A DNA stretch of 64,000 nt from assembly GCA_028872915.1 (NCBI GenBank), contig JAGWNY010000003.1, positions 38,375-102,374 of the forward strand, read 5' to 3'. Below are positions 34,154 to 43,576 of this stretch, one piece after another (the stretch's first letter is position 1; every line of letters starts with the position of its first letter). The DNA comes from Verrucomicrobiota bacterium (GTDB lineage: Bacteria > Verrucomicrobiota > Verrucomicrobiia > Limisphaerales > UBA11358). Below the pieces are notes generated by a model. That model saw only the letters and a program-made list of their open reading frames with translations. It was not told where the DNA came from and did no database searches. Position numbers and translations under genes: made by a program.

Positions 34154-34435
34154 GAAAGATCAGCCCAACCCATGCAGTTGGGAGGCAAGTGATTGTGCCG
34201 CAGATTCCTGGGCAAAACCGGAAGGAAGCCGCGAGCATACCCTTTACGGGTCTGTAAACGGCGAACGATGACGTTCTTGCAAAAAAAAATCAAGCAAGCA
34301 CGACCGAGCCAGCTACATGGTTGGGGCCAAATAACAGTTCCCATTTTCGACTATGCGCCATTATCCCACGTTCAAAATCAGCCGGAACGTCGCACAAAAA
34401 GAACGCGTTGTCGAAAGGAATTGAAACCAGGCGAA

Positions 34436-35872
34436 ATGGACCGAGTCCACCTGCAAAAGTCATTCAACAGCAACATTATAAAGCAATTCAAGAGCAACAT
34501 TCAAAAGCAACTTGCCGGTGCGGGCAAGGTATCTTACCATTTGTTGTCTGTGGCAGAGCAAATTAAGCCAATCGAAACGGAGCAGGGACGAGGGCGGTGT
34601 GCCGGTGCCGAATTGTGTCCCTTGAGCCGGGTGCCGGTTGGCGCGACGGTTTGCATCAAGGCTTTGGCAGCCGCGCCGGAGGTGCGCGAACGGTTGCGGG
34701 CGATGGGCCTTTCGGAAAAGCGGGAATTGCGGGTATTGAGCCGGGACGCCAATTTTGTATGCGAAATTTGCGACGCCAAGCTGGACCTCAACGCCGAATT
34801 GGCGGAGGCCATTCTGGTGGAACTTCCCGTTCTGCCGGCCCGCCAGTTGGAAAATTTCATTGTGGGGGTGGCAACGGCGTCCCCGGTGCGAAGACGCTGG
34901 CGGATGGCGCTGGGTGCGCTTGCAGTGCTGGGCGCGGCCTTGGTGACCGCTCTTTTGGTATGGCAAGGGATTACTGCGGGCGGCAACCCCAACCCAAGCG
35001 GCCCGAACGTCAGGCCGGTGGCGGCGACGCTGGACATCGGGGTTCTAGTGTTTCGGGAAGGTTTGGAATCCATTTTGGTGCTGGCTGCGGTCATTGCCAG
35101 CATGACGGGCCGGCGGCAGGTGTTGCGCCGGCCGATTGTCGGGGGCGCATTCACTGCTTTTCTGGCGACTTTGGCCACCTGGTTCATCGCCGTGGGGATT
35201 GTCACCGGCTTGGGTCGCAACGTTTCGGCCCTGAATTTGCAGGCCGCGACAGGGTTGCTGGCGGTGATGGTGCTGCTGGTGGTGATGAATTGGTTTTTCC
35301 ACAAGATTTATTGGGGCGGCTGGATTGCCATGCACAATCGCAACAAGAAGAGGTTGCTGGCCAGCGCGAGCGAATCGGCCATTTCCGAGCGGCGGCTTTG
35401 GTGGGGATTGGTTCTGCTGGGATTTGCCTCCCTTTACCGCGAGGGCTTTGAGGTCGTCTTGTTTTTGCAGACGTATTTTCTCCAAATGGGCGGCAGGATC
35501 GTCCTGGCTGGCGCCATGCTTGGGCTGTTTTTCACGGGGATTGTCGCCTTGCTCACTTTCATCGCGCATCAGCGCCTGCCTTACCGCAAGATGCTCGTGT
35601 CCACCGGCATCCTACTGGGCGGCGTCCTGCTGGTGATGGTCGGCGAGCAGGCCCAGGAAATGCAACTGGCGGGTTGGATTCGCACGACACCGATTCCCGG
35701 ACTGGAACGCGCGATTCCCGGCTGGGCCGGCTTGTGGTTCTCCGTGTTTCCGACGGTCCAGACGCTTCTGGCCCAGGGTTTGGCGCTGCTGGTGGTTGTA
35801 GGCTCCTATTTTGCCGCCCGGCGCCAGAGCGCGAAGTTGCGCCGCGAAGAGGCATTGGCTTCCACGGTGTAG
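34436..35872 (+). CDS. FeoA-domain / FTR1-type iron permease fusion
   Basis: A 478-residue protein joining two iron-transport modules. Residues 61-130 look like a FeoA SH3-like domain (CPLSRVPVGATVCIK, RERLRAMGLSEKRELRVLSR, AEAILVEL). A membrane helix at 157-178 leads to an FTR1 permease with two REGxE-type iron motifs, FREGLESILVL (207-211) and YREGFEVVLFL (335-339), and about seven helices. FTR1 permeases carry Fe(III) oxidised by a partner, or Fe(II) with EfeO/EfeB; neither partner is adjacent. Start ATG 34436 is a choice; TTG 34420 or later starts are possible. Residues 10-26 contain an imperfect repeat (NSNIIKQF/KSNIQKQL). Confidence 0.8.
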   Translation: MDRVHLQKSFNSNIIKQFKSNIQKQLAGAGKVSYHLLSVAEQIKPIETEQGRGRCAGAELCPLSRVPVGATVCIKALAAAPEVRERLRAMGLSEKRELRVLSRDANFVCEICDAKLDLNAELAEAILVELPVLPARQLENFIVGVATASPVRRRWRMALGALAVLGAALVTALLVWQGITAGGNPNPSGPNVRPVAATLDIGVLVFREGLESILVLAAVIASMTGRRQVLRRPIVGGAFTAFLATLATWFIAVGIVTGLGRNVSALNLQAATGLLAVMVLLVVMNWFFHKIYWGGWIAMHNRNKKRLLASASESAISERRLWWGLVLLGFASLYREGFEVVLFLQTYFLQMGGRIVLAGAMLGLFFTGIVALLTFIAHQRLPYRKMLVSTGILLGGVLLVMVGEQAQEMQLAGWIRTTPIPGLERAIPGWAGLWFSVFPTVQTLLAQGLALLVVVGSYFAARRQSAKLRREEALASTV

Positions 35873-36033
35873 CGGCGCTTTCCCGGTTTCCGTCAATCGT
35901 GGGCGGGGACGGATGGGCCGTGCTTTATGAGGGGCTGCAGCACCATTGCGCAACTGCTTCCATCCCAATGGGTTGGCTCCGATAAAAAACTTTATACAAA
36001 TCTCCATTTCCCGGTGTCTATTTATGAAACCGG

Positions 36034-36588
36034 ATGCAATTCGATTGGGCAAATTTTTATCACGCAAAATCCGGGGGATTGATCCTCTACGGGCGCGCCC
36101 TCGGCTTGAGCCACTGCGAGGCCGAAGACGTGCTGCAGGAAACATTTCTGGCTCTCATGCAACTGCCGGAGCCGCCGCGCGAGCCGGAGCATTATTGCCT
36201 GCGCTGTTTTCGGAACCGGGCATTGAACCACAAACGGTCGCTGTGGCGGCGCCTGACACGGGAATGGGAATCCAAACGCTGGTTCGAGCCATCGGCGGAT
36301 GAATATCCCTCCGAACGGCTGGCCATGCGGCGGCTGGCGGAATTGCCGCCTGAACAGCGTGAAACCATTGTGCTGAAAATCTGGCATGGCTGCACGTTCC
36401 AGGAAATCGGAGGTTTGCTGAACGTCTCGCCGCATACTGTGGCGGGCCGGTTCCGCTACGGTTTGCGGAAACTCAAATCGCAACTGGCGCAAGCCATTGA
36501 ACAGGAACAAGATGAACGACAACGAAATGAAATCATTGGAAAGACGCCTGCGTGGCTGGCGTCCACGCCATTTGTCGCCAAGGCTTGA
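36034..36588 (+). CDS. ECF-type RNA polymerase sigma factor
   Basis: A 184-residue sigma factor: region 2 with LGLSHCEAEDVLQETFLALMQL and YCLRCFRNRALNHKRS; region 4 with LPPEQRETIVLKIWHGCTFQEIGGLLNVSPHTVAGRFRYGLRKL. It is co-oriented with a small membrane protein whose start (36512) lies 77 bases inside this gene's 3' end, so they are translationally coupled, and with the giant DUF2723 gene. The last 25 residues beyond region 4 overlap the next gene. Confidence 0.9.
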   Translation: MQFDWANFYHAKSGGLILYGRALGLSHCEAEDVLQETFLALMQLPEPPREPEHYCLRCFRNRALNHKRSLWRRLTREWESKRWFEPSADEYPSERLAMRRLAELPPEQRETIVLKIWHGCTFQEIGGLLNVSPHTVAGRFRYGLRKLKSQLAQAIEQEQDERQRNEIIGKTPAWLASTPFVAKA

Positions 36589-36892
36589 ACGCCGCCTTTT
36601 CCCGGCGGCGGAGGAACTGTTGCCCGGCGCGGCGCAATGGACACGATGGTTTTTGCCGGTGACGGCCTGTCTGGCGGCCGTAATTCTCAGTTTAAACGCC
36701 GATAACAGCATGTCCCGGCCATCCGCTCCACGTCCCTCCATTGAGGCCCTTTTAAGCAATGGCAATGCCGCCGCCTATTTGACTGGTCTCCAGAGGGAGC
36801 CTAATTCCCCGCCAGCCATTTTAAGGTGGACAAATGACAACCTTTCTGTCTCTTCTATGGGTTTTACGCCCGTCAGGAAGTCTCTTGATTAA
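36512..36892 (+). CDS. Putative anti-sigma factor, single-pass membrane protein
   Basis: A 126-residue protein with a basic N-terminus (KSLERRLRGWRPRHLSPRLERRLF), one membrane helix (WFLPVTACLAAVILSL, about residues 50-65) and a periplasmic tail. It overlaps the ECF sigma gene and ends six bases before the DUF2723 gene. ATG 36512, preceded by AGGAACAAG, is preferred over TTG 36497. No zinc motif is seen. The role as anti-sigma factor is inferred from position and topology; a similar sigma / small-TM arrangement occurs at 28051-28976. Confidence 0.7.
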   Translation: MNDNEMKSLERRLRGWRPRHLSPRLERRLFPAAEELLPGAAQWTRWFLPVTACLAAVILSLNADNSMSRPSAPRPSIEALLSNGNAAAYLTGLQREPNSPPAILRWTNDNLSVSSMGFTPVRKSLD

Positions 36893-36897
36893 AACAC

Positions 36898-39800
36898 ATG
36901 GAAAAGCCAACGCCCAACAAGGCCCAGCCATCCCCGTCCAAAGCCGGGCCAAATTCGTCCGCTGCTCCGGCAAGAGTCCCGCCATTGTTTCGTCCGGTTG
37001 ACTGGATTGCCCTCCTCATCTGTTTTTTAGCCGTCTGGGGGGTCTATCTTTGGACGCTGGCACCGGACTTGACCCTGGAAGATTCCGGGGAACTCTGCAC
37101 CGCCTCATTTTACGCGGGTGTGCCTCACCCGCCCGGCTACCCATTCTGGTCGCTGTTTTCCTATTGTTGGACGCTATTGCCTTGGGGCAGCGTGGCGTGG
37201 CGAGTGGAGGTGGGGGAATCGTTTGCGGCGGCAATGGCATGTGGCTTGGTTGGCCTGATGGTCTCGCGCGGCAGCAGCATGTTGATAGAAGGCATCCAGG
37301 AATTGAACGTCATCGGCCGTAAATGGGAGAGCCTCATTTGCCTGGTCTGCGGCGTTACCGCCGGATGGCTGCTCGGCTTCGACAGTTTCGTTTGGAAGGA
37401 GGCGGTTGTCATCAACCGCATCGCCCTCTTTGACGTTCCCTGGCTTATGTTGGTGGCGGCGTGCCTCATGCGCTGGATTTATGCGCCCAACCAATTGCGA
37501 TACCTCTTCATTTCCATGTTCTTTTTCGGGCTGTGCATCACCGTTCACCAAACGGTCCTCTGCGCCGCGATGGGCCTCGAAGTGGCCATTGCCATGGCGC
37601 GCCCCCGCTATGGCCGCACATTTTTCCTGGGCAACAGCGTCATTTACCTGGGCATTGTCATCCTGATGGCCGGCCATGTCATCCCAGCCTTCAACGGATT
37701 GGCGCCCACGTTGGCCGGTATCCTGCATTTTGTCGGCATTTTATCCATAGCCACTTACATCTGGCTGGCTATTTTAACGCGGGAATCTATTGCAGAATTG
37801 AGCCGGGACGGCGCTTTGGCCGCCATCATTCTGTTCGCTTGTGCCTTTCCCAGCAATGGCTCGGTTTGCATATTTTTTGCCCTGCTCGCTTTGATCGCTT
37901 TTCTATTTCTGGCCTGGAATAGCCGTCATCAGGACCTGGGCTGGTTGGTGGTGCTGGTGTGCGGATTGGTCTGGCTGCTGGGCGTGTCCTTCTACCTCTA
38001 CGAACCGCTTTCGTGCATGACCGATCCGCCCATGCAATGGGCCTATCCCAGGACCGTCCAGGGCTTTTTCCACGCCATTTCGCGGGGTCAGTACGAGAGT
38101 GCCAATCCAACGAACGTGGTGGGCGACCCGCTGCGGTTTCTCAAGCAATTGGGAATCACGTTCATGGGCGTTGCCAGTTCATTCAGTTGGGTCTATTTGG
38201 CGGTCGGCGGGCTGCCGTTCTTCTTTTTGCGGAAGATGCAAAAGCGGGAGCGGGCATGGATTGTGGGTCTGGCCTCCATTTACGCTTGCGTGGCCATTTT
38301 GTTGACCATTCTCATGAATACGGAGCCGGACCTCCAGTCATTGAACGAGAACAAGGTTTTTCTGGCGGCGTCACACGGTATTATCGCCATTTTGATCGGT
38401 TACGGTCTGGCCCTTCTCTCGGCCTATATGGTCACGCATTACGAGCGGTTCCGCCGTTGGGCTTTCCTGGGGGGATTGATTGCCGTGTTGTTGGGCATCT
38501 TCGATTTGTGGCAAACGGCAGGGCATCTGTATTTTGGCATCGGCGGCGAAATCAACTTTTTCTCGTTGCCGCACTGGGTTGCCCAGGCCTTTGCGCCGCA
38601 TCAGTACGGTTTGCCAATTTACGCCAGCCTTTTTCTCGTGGCCATCCCCCTGATTTTCCTGGCGGCATTGAGTGTTTACAGGAACCGCGCCCCAATGCTC
38701 GTGACGCTCGGACTGTTTTGCCTGATGCCGATCTATTCGGGGCTTTCCCACTGGGACCAATGCGAACAGCGCAACCACTGGTTTGGATACTGGTTTGGCC
38801 ACGACATGTTCACCCCGCCCTTCAAGATTTACAAGCCGATGGCGCGAAACGCCATCCTCTTTGGCGGCACCGACCCCGGCCGATTTTGCCCCACTTACAT
38901 GATTTTCTGCGAAAGTTTCGTTCCACCGCAGTGCAAGCCCATGGACCCGAATTTTGACCGCCGGGACGTTTATCTCATCACCCAGAACGCCCTCGCCGAC
39001 GGCACTTATTTGGAATATCTGCGGGCGCAGTATTTTCGCAGCGCCCAGGTTGACCCGCCGTTTTTCCACGATTTAATCCTATATGTCGGCGGACTGTTCC
39101 ATGTCCAGGATAATTCCATCGTGATCGGAATGGCCAACCTTGCGGATCATGTCTTGGACGCGCCCCTGACCAAATGGGGCAAAGACGTCGAAGATCGCCG
39201 GCGCGCGCAGGGCGTTTACCCGCCCAAGGAGATTTACATTCCCTCGGACGAGGATTTGAACAACGCCTTCCGCGACTACAGCGAGGATGCCATGCAGCGC
39301 AAGGCGCGCGGTGAATTGCAACCGGGCGAAAATGTCCAGATCGTTAATGGCCGGGTCGAAGCAACCGGCCAGGTCACCGTTATGATGATCAACGGCATCC
39401 TGTGCCGCGACATTTTCGACCGCAACCCAACCAATGAATTTTACGTTGAAGAAAGCTTTCCCCTGGAATGGATGTACCCGCACGAAACGCCTTACGGCAT
39501 CATCATGAAAATCAATCGCCATCCGCTGGTGCGGTTGCCCGATGACGTGTTTAAGAAAGATCACGAATTCTGGAGCGATTATTCCAGGCGCCTCGTGGGC
39601 AACTGGGTCACCGACCGGACGACCGTCGCCGACATCACCAATTTTGCCTATCACGTCTATTTGCAGCACGACTACAGCCATTTCCATGGCGATTTCAAGT
39701 TCCTCCGCGATCAGGACGCGCAGAAGGCGTTTTCGAAGCTGCGCGATTCCCAGGCGGGCATGTATGCATGGCGGTTACGGCTGCTGGTCCCCAACCAGCC

Positions 39801-40563
39801 CAACGAAGAGCAATACATGGCCTATCAGCCCAGGACCGAACAGGAAAGAATGCAATTATACAACGCCGCTGATTTTGCCTTCAAACAGGCGTTTGCATTT
39901 TGTCCTTACAGCCCGGAAGTGGTGGTGCGTTACGCCAATTTCCTGTTCCAGTTCGGCCGTTTTGATGACGCGCTCATGGTCGCGCAGACCTGCCATGAAT
40001 TCGACCCTTACAACCCCGAAATCACCGGCTTGATTGGTGAAATCAAGAGCATTATCAAACAGGAAGGCGCCAGCCAACCCAACCCCCTCGCCAACCTCCA
40101 ACAAATGGAGGCCGCCGTCCAAAGCGATCCCACGAACGTCGCAAACCTTCTCTTCCTCGGATCGGCATTCTACAAGATGGGTCAGACGGGCCAGGCCGCC
40201 GATGTCTTTGACCGCGTCCTGACGAACAATTCGGCCTCCATGTCGGACGTCGCCGGATTGGCGCGGCTTTATTACAGTTGGGGGCCGGCGTATGCGGGCC
40301 ATTTCGAAGCCGCGCTCCGGCGCCTGACGCGGTTGACGCCCAATGATCCTGAAACGTTTTACGATCTCGCCGCCGTCGAAGCGACCCGCAACGAGACCAA
40401 CAGCGCCCTGAACGATCTCGCCGCCGCCATGAAACTAAACGCGCAACGCCTCAAAGCCAATCCCCACGCCAGTAACCTGGCCGCCACGAACAAAGTGGAC
40501 GCCCGTTTCAATACCATCCGCAACCTGCCGCAATACCGCAAAATCATGTCTTCGCAGCTGTAA
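36898..40563 (+). CDS. Giant DUF2723 membrane protein with C-terminal TPR domain
   Basis: A 1221-residue protein. The N-terminal part carries the DUF2723 signature (LAPDLTLEDSGELCTASFYAGVPHPPGYP split as APDLTLEDSGEL and GVPHPPGYPFW), with about a dozen membrane helices up to residue 620; this family is related to GT-C/O-mannosyltransferase-like proteins. Residues 620-980 are soluble and probably periplasmic. The C-terminal 250 residues contain TPR-like helices (FDDALMVAQTCHEFDPYNPEI, FLGSAFYKMGQTGQAADVF, RLTPNDPETFYDLAAVEA). It likely transfers sugars to protein or glycan in the envelope. It follows an ECF sigma/anti-sigma pair, suggesting stress-linked expression. Confidence 0.82.
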   Translation: MEKPTPNKAQPSPSKAGPNSSAAPARVPPLFRPVDWIALLICFLAVWGVYLWTLAPDLTLEDSGELCTASFYAGVPHPPGYPFWSLFSYCWTLLPWGSVAWRVEVGESFAAAMACGLVGLMVSRGSSMLIEGIQELNVIGRKWESLICLVCGVTAGWLLGFDSFVWKEAVVINRIALFDVPWLMLVAACLMRWIYAPNQLRYLFISMFFFGLCITVHQTVLCAAMGLEVAIAMARPRYGRTFFLGNSVIYLGIVILMAGHVIPAFNGLAPTLAGILHFVGILSIATYIWLAILTRESIAELSRDGALAAIILFACAFPSNGSVCIFFALLALIAFLFLAWNSRHQDLGWLVVLVCGLVWLLGVSFYLYEPLSCMTDPPMQWAYPRTVQGFFHAISRGQYESANPTNVVGDPLRFLKQLGITFMGVASSFSWVYLAVGGLPFFFLRKMQKRERAWIVGLASIYACVAILLTILMNTEPDLQSLNENKVFLAASHGIIAILIGYGLALLSAYMVTHYERFRRWAFLGGLIAVLLGIFDLWQTAGHLYFGIGGEINFFSLPHWVAQAFAPHQYGLPIYASLFLVAIPLIFLAALSVYRNRAPMLVTLGLFCLMPIYSGLSHWDQCEQRNHWFGYWFGHDMFTPPFKIYKPMARNAILFGGTDPGRFCPTYMIFCESFVPPQCKPMDPNFDRRDVYLITQNALADGTYLEYLRAQYFRSAQVDPPFFHDLILYVGGLFHVQDNSIVIGMANLADHVLDAPLTKWGKDVEDRRRAQGVYPPKEIYIPSDEDLNNAFRDYSEDAMQRKARGELQPGENVQIVNGRVEATGQVTVMMINGILCRDIFDRNPTNEFYVEESFPLEWMYPHETPYGIIMKINRHPLVRLPDDVFKKDHEFWSDYSRRLVGNWVTDRTTVADITNFAYHVYLQHDYSHFHGDFKFLRDQDAQKAFSKLRDSQAGMYAWRLRLLVPNQPNEEQYMAYQPRTEQERMQLYNAADFAFKQAFAFCPYSPEVVVRYANFLFQFGRFDDALMVAQTCHEFDPYNPEITGLIGEIKSIIKQEGASQPNPLANLQQMEAAVQSDPTNVANLLFLGSAFYKMGQTGQAADVFDRVLTNNSASMSDVAGLARLYYSWGPAYAGHFEAALRRLTRLTPNDPETFYDLAAVEATRNETNSALNDLAAAMKLNAQRLKANPHASNLAATNKVDARFNTIRNLPQYRKIMSSQL

Positions 40564-40617
40564 GAGCGTGTCCGAAAAATATGCCGGAGTCTGATAGTCT
40601 GATAATCTGACAATCTG
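40564..40617 (+). repeat. Partial MITE end plus 8-bp tandem repeats
   Basis: GAGCGTGTCCGAAAAATATGCC (40564-40585) matches the right end of the element at 7065-7223 with few mismatches and begins immediately after the DUF2723 stop. TCTGATAG, TCTGATAA, TCTGACAA and TCTG follow as 8-base units at 40590-40617. The repeats sit in the 111-base gap before grpE. Confidence 0.55.
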
Positions 40618-40674
40618 TTCCGTTGCTTGCTGGCAGGGCCGCAATCGTTTAGCTTGAGGCACATTTTGCAAAAT

Positions 40675-41280
40675 ATGGAAAAAGCGGAAGTCAAAGCGAA
40701 TAAAACGAAAAACGCGGTGCCGGCGCCCGCGGCGGATGCCGAACCAATCGTCCCCCTGCCCCTGACGCCCGGGCAGATTGAGGAATTGAAGGCGCAGGCG
40801 GCCAAAGCCGGTGAAAATTGGGAACGGCTCCTGCGCACCACCGCCGATTTCGATAATTTCAAAAAACGCGCCGCGCGGGAGCGCGCCGAAGCGATGCAAT
40901 TTGCGCAGGCGGCCCTTGTGCAAAAGTTGCTGCCGGTGCTGGACAATTTTGAAATGGCGCGGACCGCCGCGCAGGCGGCAACCGTGCCTTCCCAGGCGGA
41001 GGCCGGGCCGAACCAAAGAATTGAATCGCTTCAGGCCGGAGTGGCGATGATTCAGCAGCAATTGAAGGGAATTTTGACGGAAATCGGCGTCGAAGAGATC
41101 AACGCCGCCGGCCAGCCGTTCGATCCGTTATGGCACGAGGCCATTTCACAACAGGAAACCGCCGAGGCGCCGGAAGGCCAGGTCATCCAGCAGATTCGCA
41201 GGGGCTACAAGGTCCGCGACCGTTTGCTGCGGCCCGCCGTGGTGATCGTGGCTAAAAAGCCGGCGGCGCCCCCGGCTTGA
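40675..41280 (+). CDS. grpE: GrpE nucleotide-exchange factor
   Basis: A 201-residue co-chaperone that releases ADP from DnaK. The N-terminal half is a long helix/coiled coil (LTPGQIEELKAQAAKAGENWERLLRTTADFDNFKKRAARER), and the C-terminal beta domain has GVEEINAAGQPFDPLWHEAISQQET and VIQQIRRGYKVRDRLLRPAVVIVAK, the classic GrpE signature. ATG 40675 is chosen; the upstream in-frame segment contains the repeat region. DnaJ follows 120 bases later on the same strand; dnaK itself is not in the window. Confidence 0.95.
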   Translation: MEKAEVKANKTKNAVPAPAADAEPIVPLPLTPGQIEELKAQAAKAGENWERLLRTTADFDNFKKRAARERAEAMQFAQAALVQKLLPVLDNFEMARTAAQAATVPSQAEAGPNQRIESLQAGVAMIQQQLKGILTEIGVEEINAAGQPFDPLWHEAISQQETAEAPEGQVIQQIRRGYKVRDRLLRPAVVIVAKKPAAPPA

Positions 41281-41400
41281 ACGCAATGAACGGTGGACCA
41301 TTCGATGGCCCTGATCCGAATCCATCGGATTCCCGGGTGCGTTGGAAACACCGTGCCTCACGATTGAACCAGGTATTTTGATTGATTATTCGGCTGTCTC

Positions 41401-42537
41401 ATGTCCAAACGCGACTATTACGAAATCCTCGGCGTCCGCCGCGACGCCAGTGACGAAGAAATCAAGAAGGCCTACCGCAAGCTCGCCGTGAAACATCATC
41501 CGGACAAAAATCCGGGCGACCACGCCGCTGAGGAAAAGTTCAAGGAACTGGGCGAGGCATACGAGGTATTGAGCGATCCCCAAAAGCGCGCCGCCTATGA
41601 TCAATATGGGCACGCCGCCTTCGATCCCCGTTCCCGGGCCGGCCAGGGCTTTGGGGGCTTTGGAGGCGGTTTCCACGATCCGTTCGATATTTTCCGCGAG
41701 GTCTTCGGCGGCGGGGGCATTTTCGAAAGTTTCTTTGCCGGAGGCCGCGAGCCGGGCGGCCCGCAACGCGGCGATGATTTGCGCTACGACCTCGAAATTA
41801 CCCTCGAAGAAGCCGCGCTGGGCTGCGAGAAGGGAATCTCGATTGAAAAACTCGACCCCTGCGAAACCTGCGGCGGATCGGGAGCCGAGGCCGGCTCCGG
41901 CCTGCGAACTTGCGCCACCTGCGGCGGGCGCGGCCAGGTTCTGATGGCCCGCGGGATTTTCAGCATTGCCCAGACCTGCCCGGAATGCAAGGGCATGGGC
42001 CGGATTTTGGAAAAGCCATGCCGCGCCTGCCGTGGCGAAGGGCGGCGCGAACACTCTTCCACAGTTACATTGCGCATTCCCGCAGGCGTGGACACGGGCG
42101 CCAGATTGCGCTCGTTTGGCAAAGGCGAGGCGGGATTCCGGAAAGGCCCGCCCGGCGATCTCTATGTGGTCCTGCGCGTCCGCCCCCATGAGATTTTTCA
42201 GCGGGACGGTGATGATTTGCTTTGTGAAGTGCCGGTCAGTTTCATCCATGCCGCCTTGGGCGCCGAAATCGAGGCGCCGACCCTGGAAGGCAGGGCGATC
42301 ATCAAAATTCCGCCCGGCACGCAACCAGGCTCGGTTTTTTCCGTCCAGGGCCGTGGGATCAAAAGCTTGCAGGGCCATGGCCGCGGCGACCTGCGCGTGC
42401 GCGTTCAAGTGGAAGTCCCCACTCACTTGAATCATGAACAGCGGGCCAAGCTTCAGGAATTTGCTGCGCTCTGCGATGGCCGGCAAACCCCCATCAGCCG
42501 CGGCTTTTTTGAAAAAGCCAGAAAATTTTTCCGGTGA
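41401..42537 (+). CDS. dnaJ: Chaperone DnaJ
   Basis: A 378-residue Hsp40 co-chaperone stimulating DnaK ATPase. The J-domain (residues 1-68) has [25 protein letters not shown] and the HPD motif in HHPDKNP. A Gly/Phe-rich linker (residues 75-120) precedes four zinc repeats ([32 protein letters not shown]), then the substrate-binding beta domains (FVNYHA-like region: [19 protein letters not shown]). It lies downstream of grpE and six bases before rsmE. Confidence 0.97.
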   Translation: MSKRDYYEILGVRRDASDEEIKKAYRKLAVKHHPDKNPGDHAAEEKFKELGEAYEVLSDPQKRAAYDQYGHAAFDPRSRAGQGFGGFGGGFHDPFDIFREVFGGGGIFESFFAGGREPGGPQRGDDLRYDLEITLEEAALGCEKGISIEKLDPCETCGGSGAEAGSGLRTCATCGGRGQVLMARGIFSIAQTCPECKGMGRILEKPCRACRGEGRREHSSTVTLRIPAGVDTGARLRSFGKGEAGFRKGPPGDLYVVLRVRPHEIFQRDGDDLLCEVPVSFIHAALGAEIEAPTLEGRAIIKIPPGTQPGSVFSVQGRGIKSLQGHGRGDLRVRVQVEVPTHLNHEQRAKLQEFAALCDGRQTPISRGFFEKARKFFR

Positions 42538-42543
42538 GCGCCC

Positions 42544-43311
42544 ATGCACCGTTTCCATCTGCCTTCGCCCGCCGCCCACGGCCTGCTCCGGCTGGAGGGT
42601 CGGGAAGCTCACCACGCCCTCCATGTCCTGCGGTTGAAATTGGGCGATGAAGCCGTGGTGCTGGATGGGGCGGGCGGCCAAATTTTTTGCCGGGTGCAGG
42701 AAACCGGCCGCGATTCCCTTTCATTGCGAGTCGTTCGACGTGATTTTGTTCCCCCGCCCCCCTGCGCCGTCACGTTATTGGTCGCCGTGCCCAAGGCGAA
42801 GGCAATGGATGGCATCATTCAAAAATCCGTTGAACTTGGCGTCCGCCGCATCGTGCCGCTGTTGACCGAACGCGTCGTCACAAAACTGGCGGGCCGGGAA
42901 GCTGAAAACAAACGCGGGAAATGGCGGCAAGTCGCCATTGAAGCCATCAAACAGTCCGGCGCAGCCTGGCTGCCCGATGTCACGGCGCCCGCGACGTTGA
43001 GCGAGGCGCTGGCGCAAAACCAGCCATTTGAACTGGCCGTTGCCGGCTCGTTGCAAACGGAACGGAGGCATCCCCGCGACGTTTTCAGGGAATTTGAGAA
43101 ATCGAAGGGCCAGCCTCCAAAAACCGCGGCCGTCTGGATCGGGCCGGAAGGGGATTTCACGCTGGACGAACTCCAGGCCATTCAATCCTCCGGCGCGCAA
43201 CCCATTTCCCTGGGCAGGCTGGTTTTGCGAGTGGAGACGGCGGCGGTTTTTTGTCTTTCCATTTTGAATTACGAGTTCAACGGCCTTCCGGGAGCCGCTG
43301 CATTCAGGTAA
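42544..43311 (+). CDS. rsmE: 16S rRNA (uracil-1498-N3)-methyltransferase
   Basis: A 255-residue SPOUT-fold methyltransferase. The N-terminal PUA-like domain has HHALHVLRLKLGDEAVVLDGAGG; the catalytic trefoil-knot part has VAVPKAKAMDGIIQKSVELGVRRIVPLLTERV, QSGAAWLPDVTAP, AVWIGPEGDFTLDEL and ISLGRLVLRVETAAVFCLSIL. It immediately follows dnaJ, an association seen in many bacteria (dnaJ-rsmE), so it is part of this run. ATG 42544 is the only good start. Confidence 0.95.
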   Translation: MHRFHLPSPAAHGLLRLEGREAHHALHVLRLKLGDEAVVLDGAGGQIFCRVQETGRDSLSLRVVRRDFVPPPPCAVTLLVAVPKAKAMDGIIQKSVELGVRRIVPLLTERVVTKLAGREAENKRGKWRQVAIEAIKQSGAAWLPDVTAPATLSEALAQNQPFELAVAGSLQTERRHPRDVFREFEKSKGQPPKTAAVWIGPEGDFTLDELQAIQSSGAQPISLGRLVLRVETAAVFCLSILNYEFNGLPGAAAFR

Positions 43312-43576
43312 ACTGCGCCTCGGTGGCCATCCTAAAATCCGTGTTTCATCCGCGGCTGAATTTTCGCGGCCGTTTGCAGGCATTCACCCTCGAACCCTTG
43401 GAGCGGTCTCAGAAATACTGCAGCCACGCGGTTGGGAAGAAGGGAGCAGCGGTTCTTTTGGGTTTTGGCTTCGTTTTCGTCCGGTTACAGGCCGCTTTGG
43501 GCATGCTCCCTCGCTCAGTCTCGCCAAAACCCAAAATTCCTCGCTGCCGCACGGCTACATTATTTCTTCAACTGCT

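Noticed and set aside
43312..43576. Possible tRNA or riboswitch after rsmE
   Set aside because: Some local hairpins, but no T-loop GTTCRA motif, no acceptor CCA-stem and no recognisable riboswitch core.
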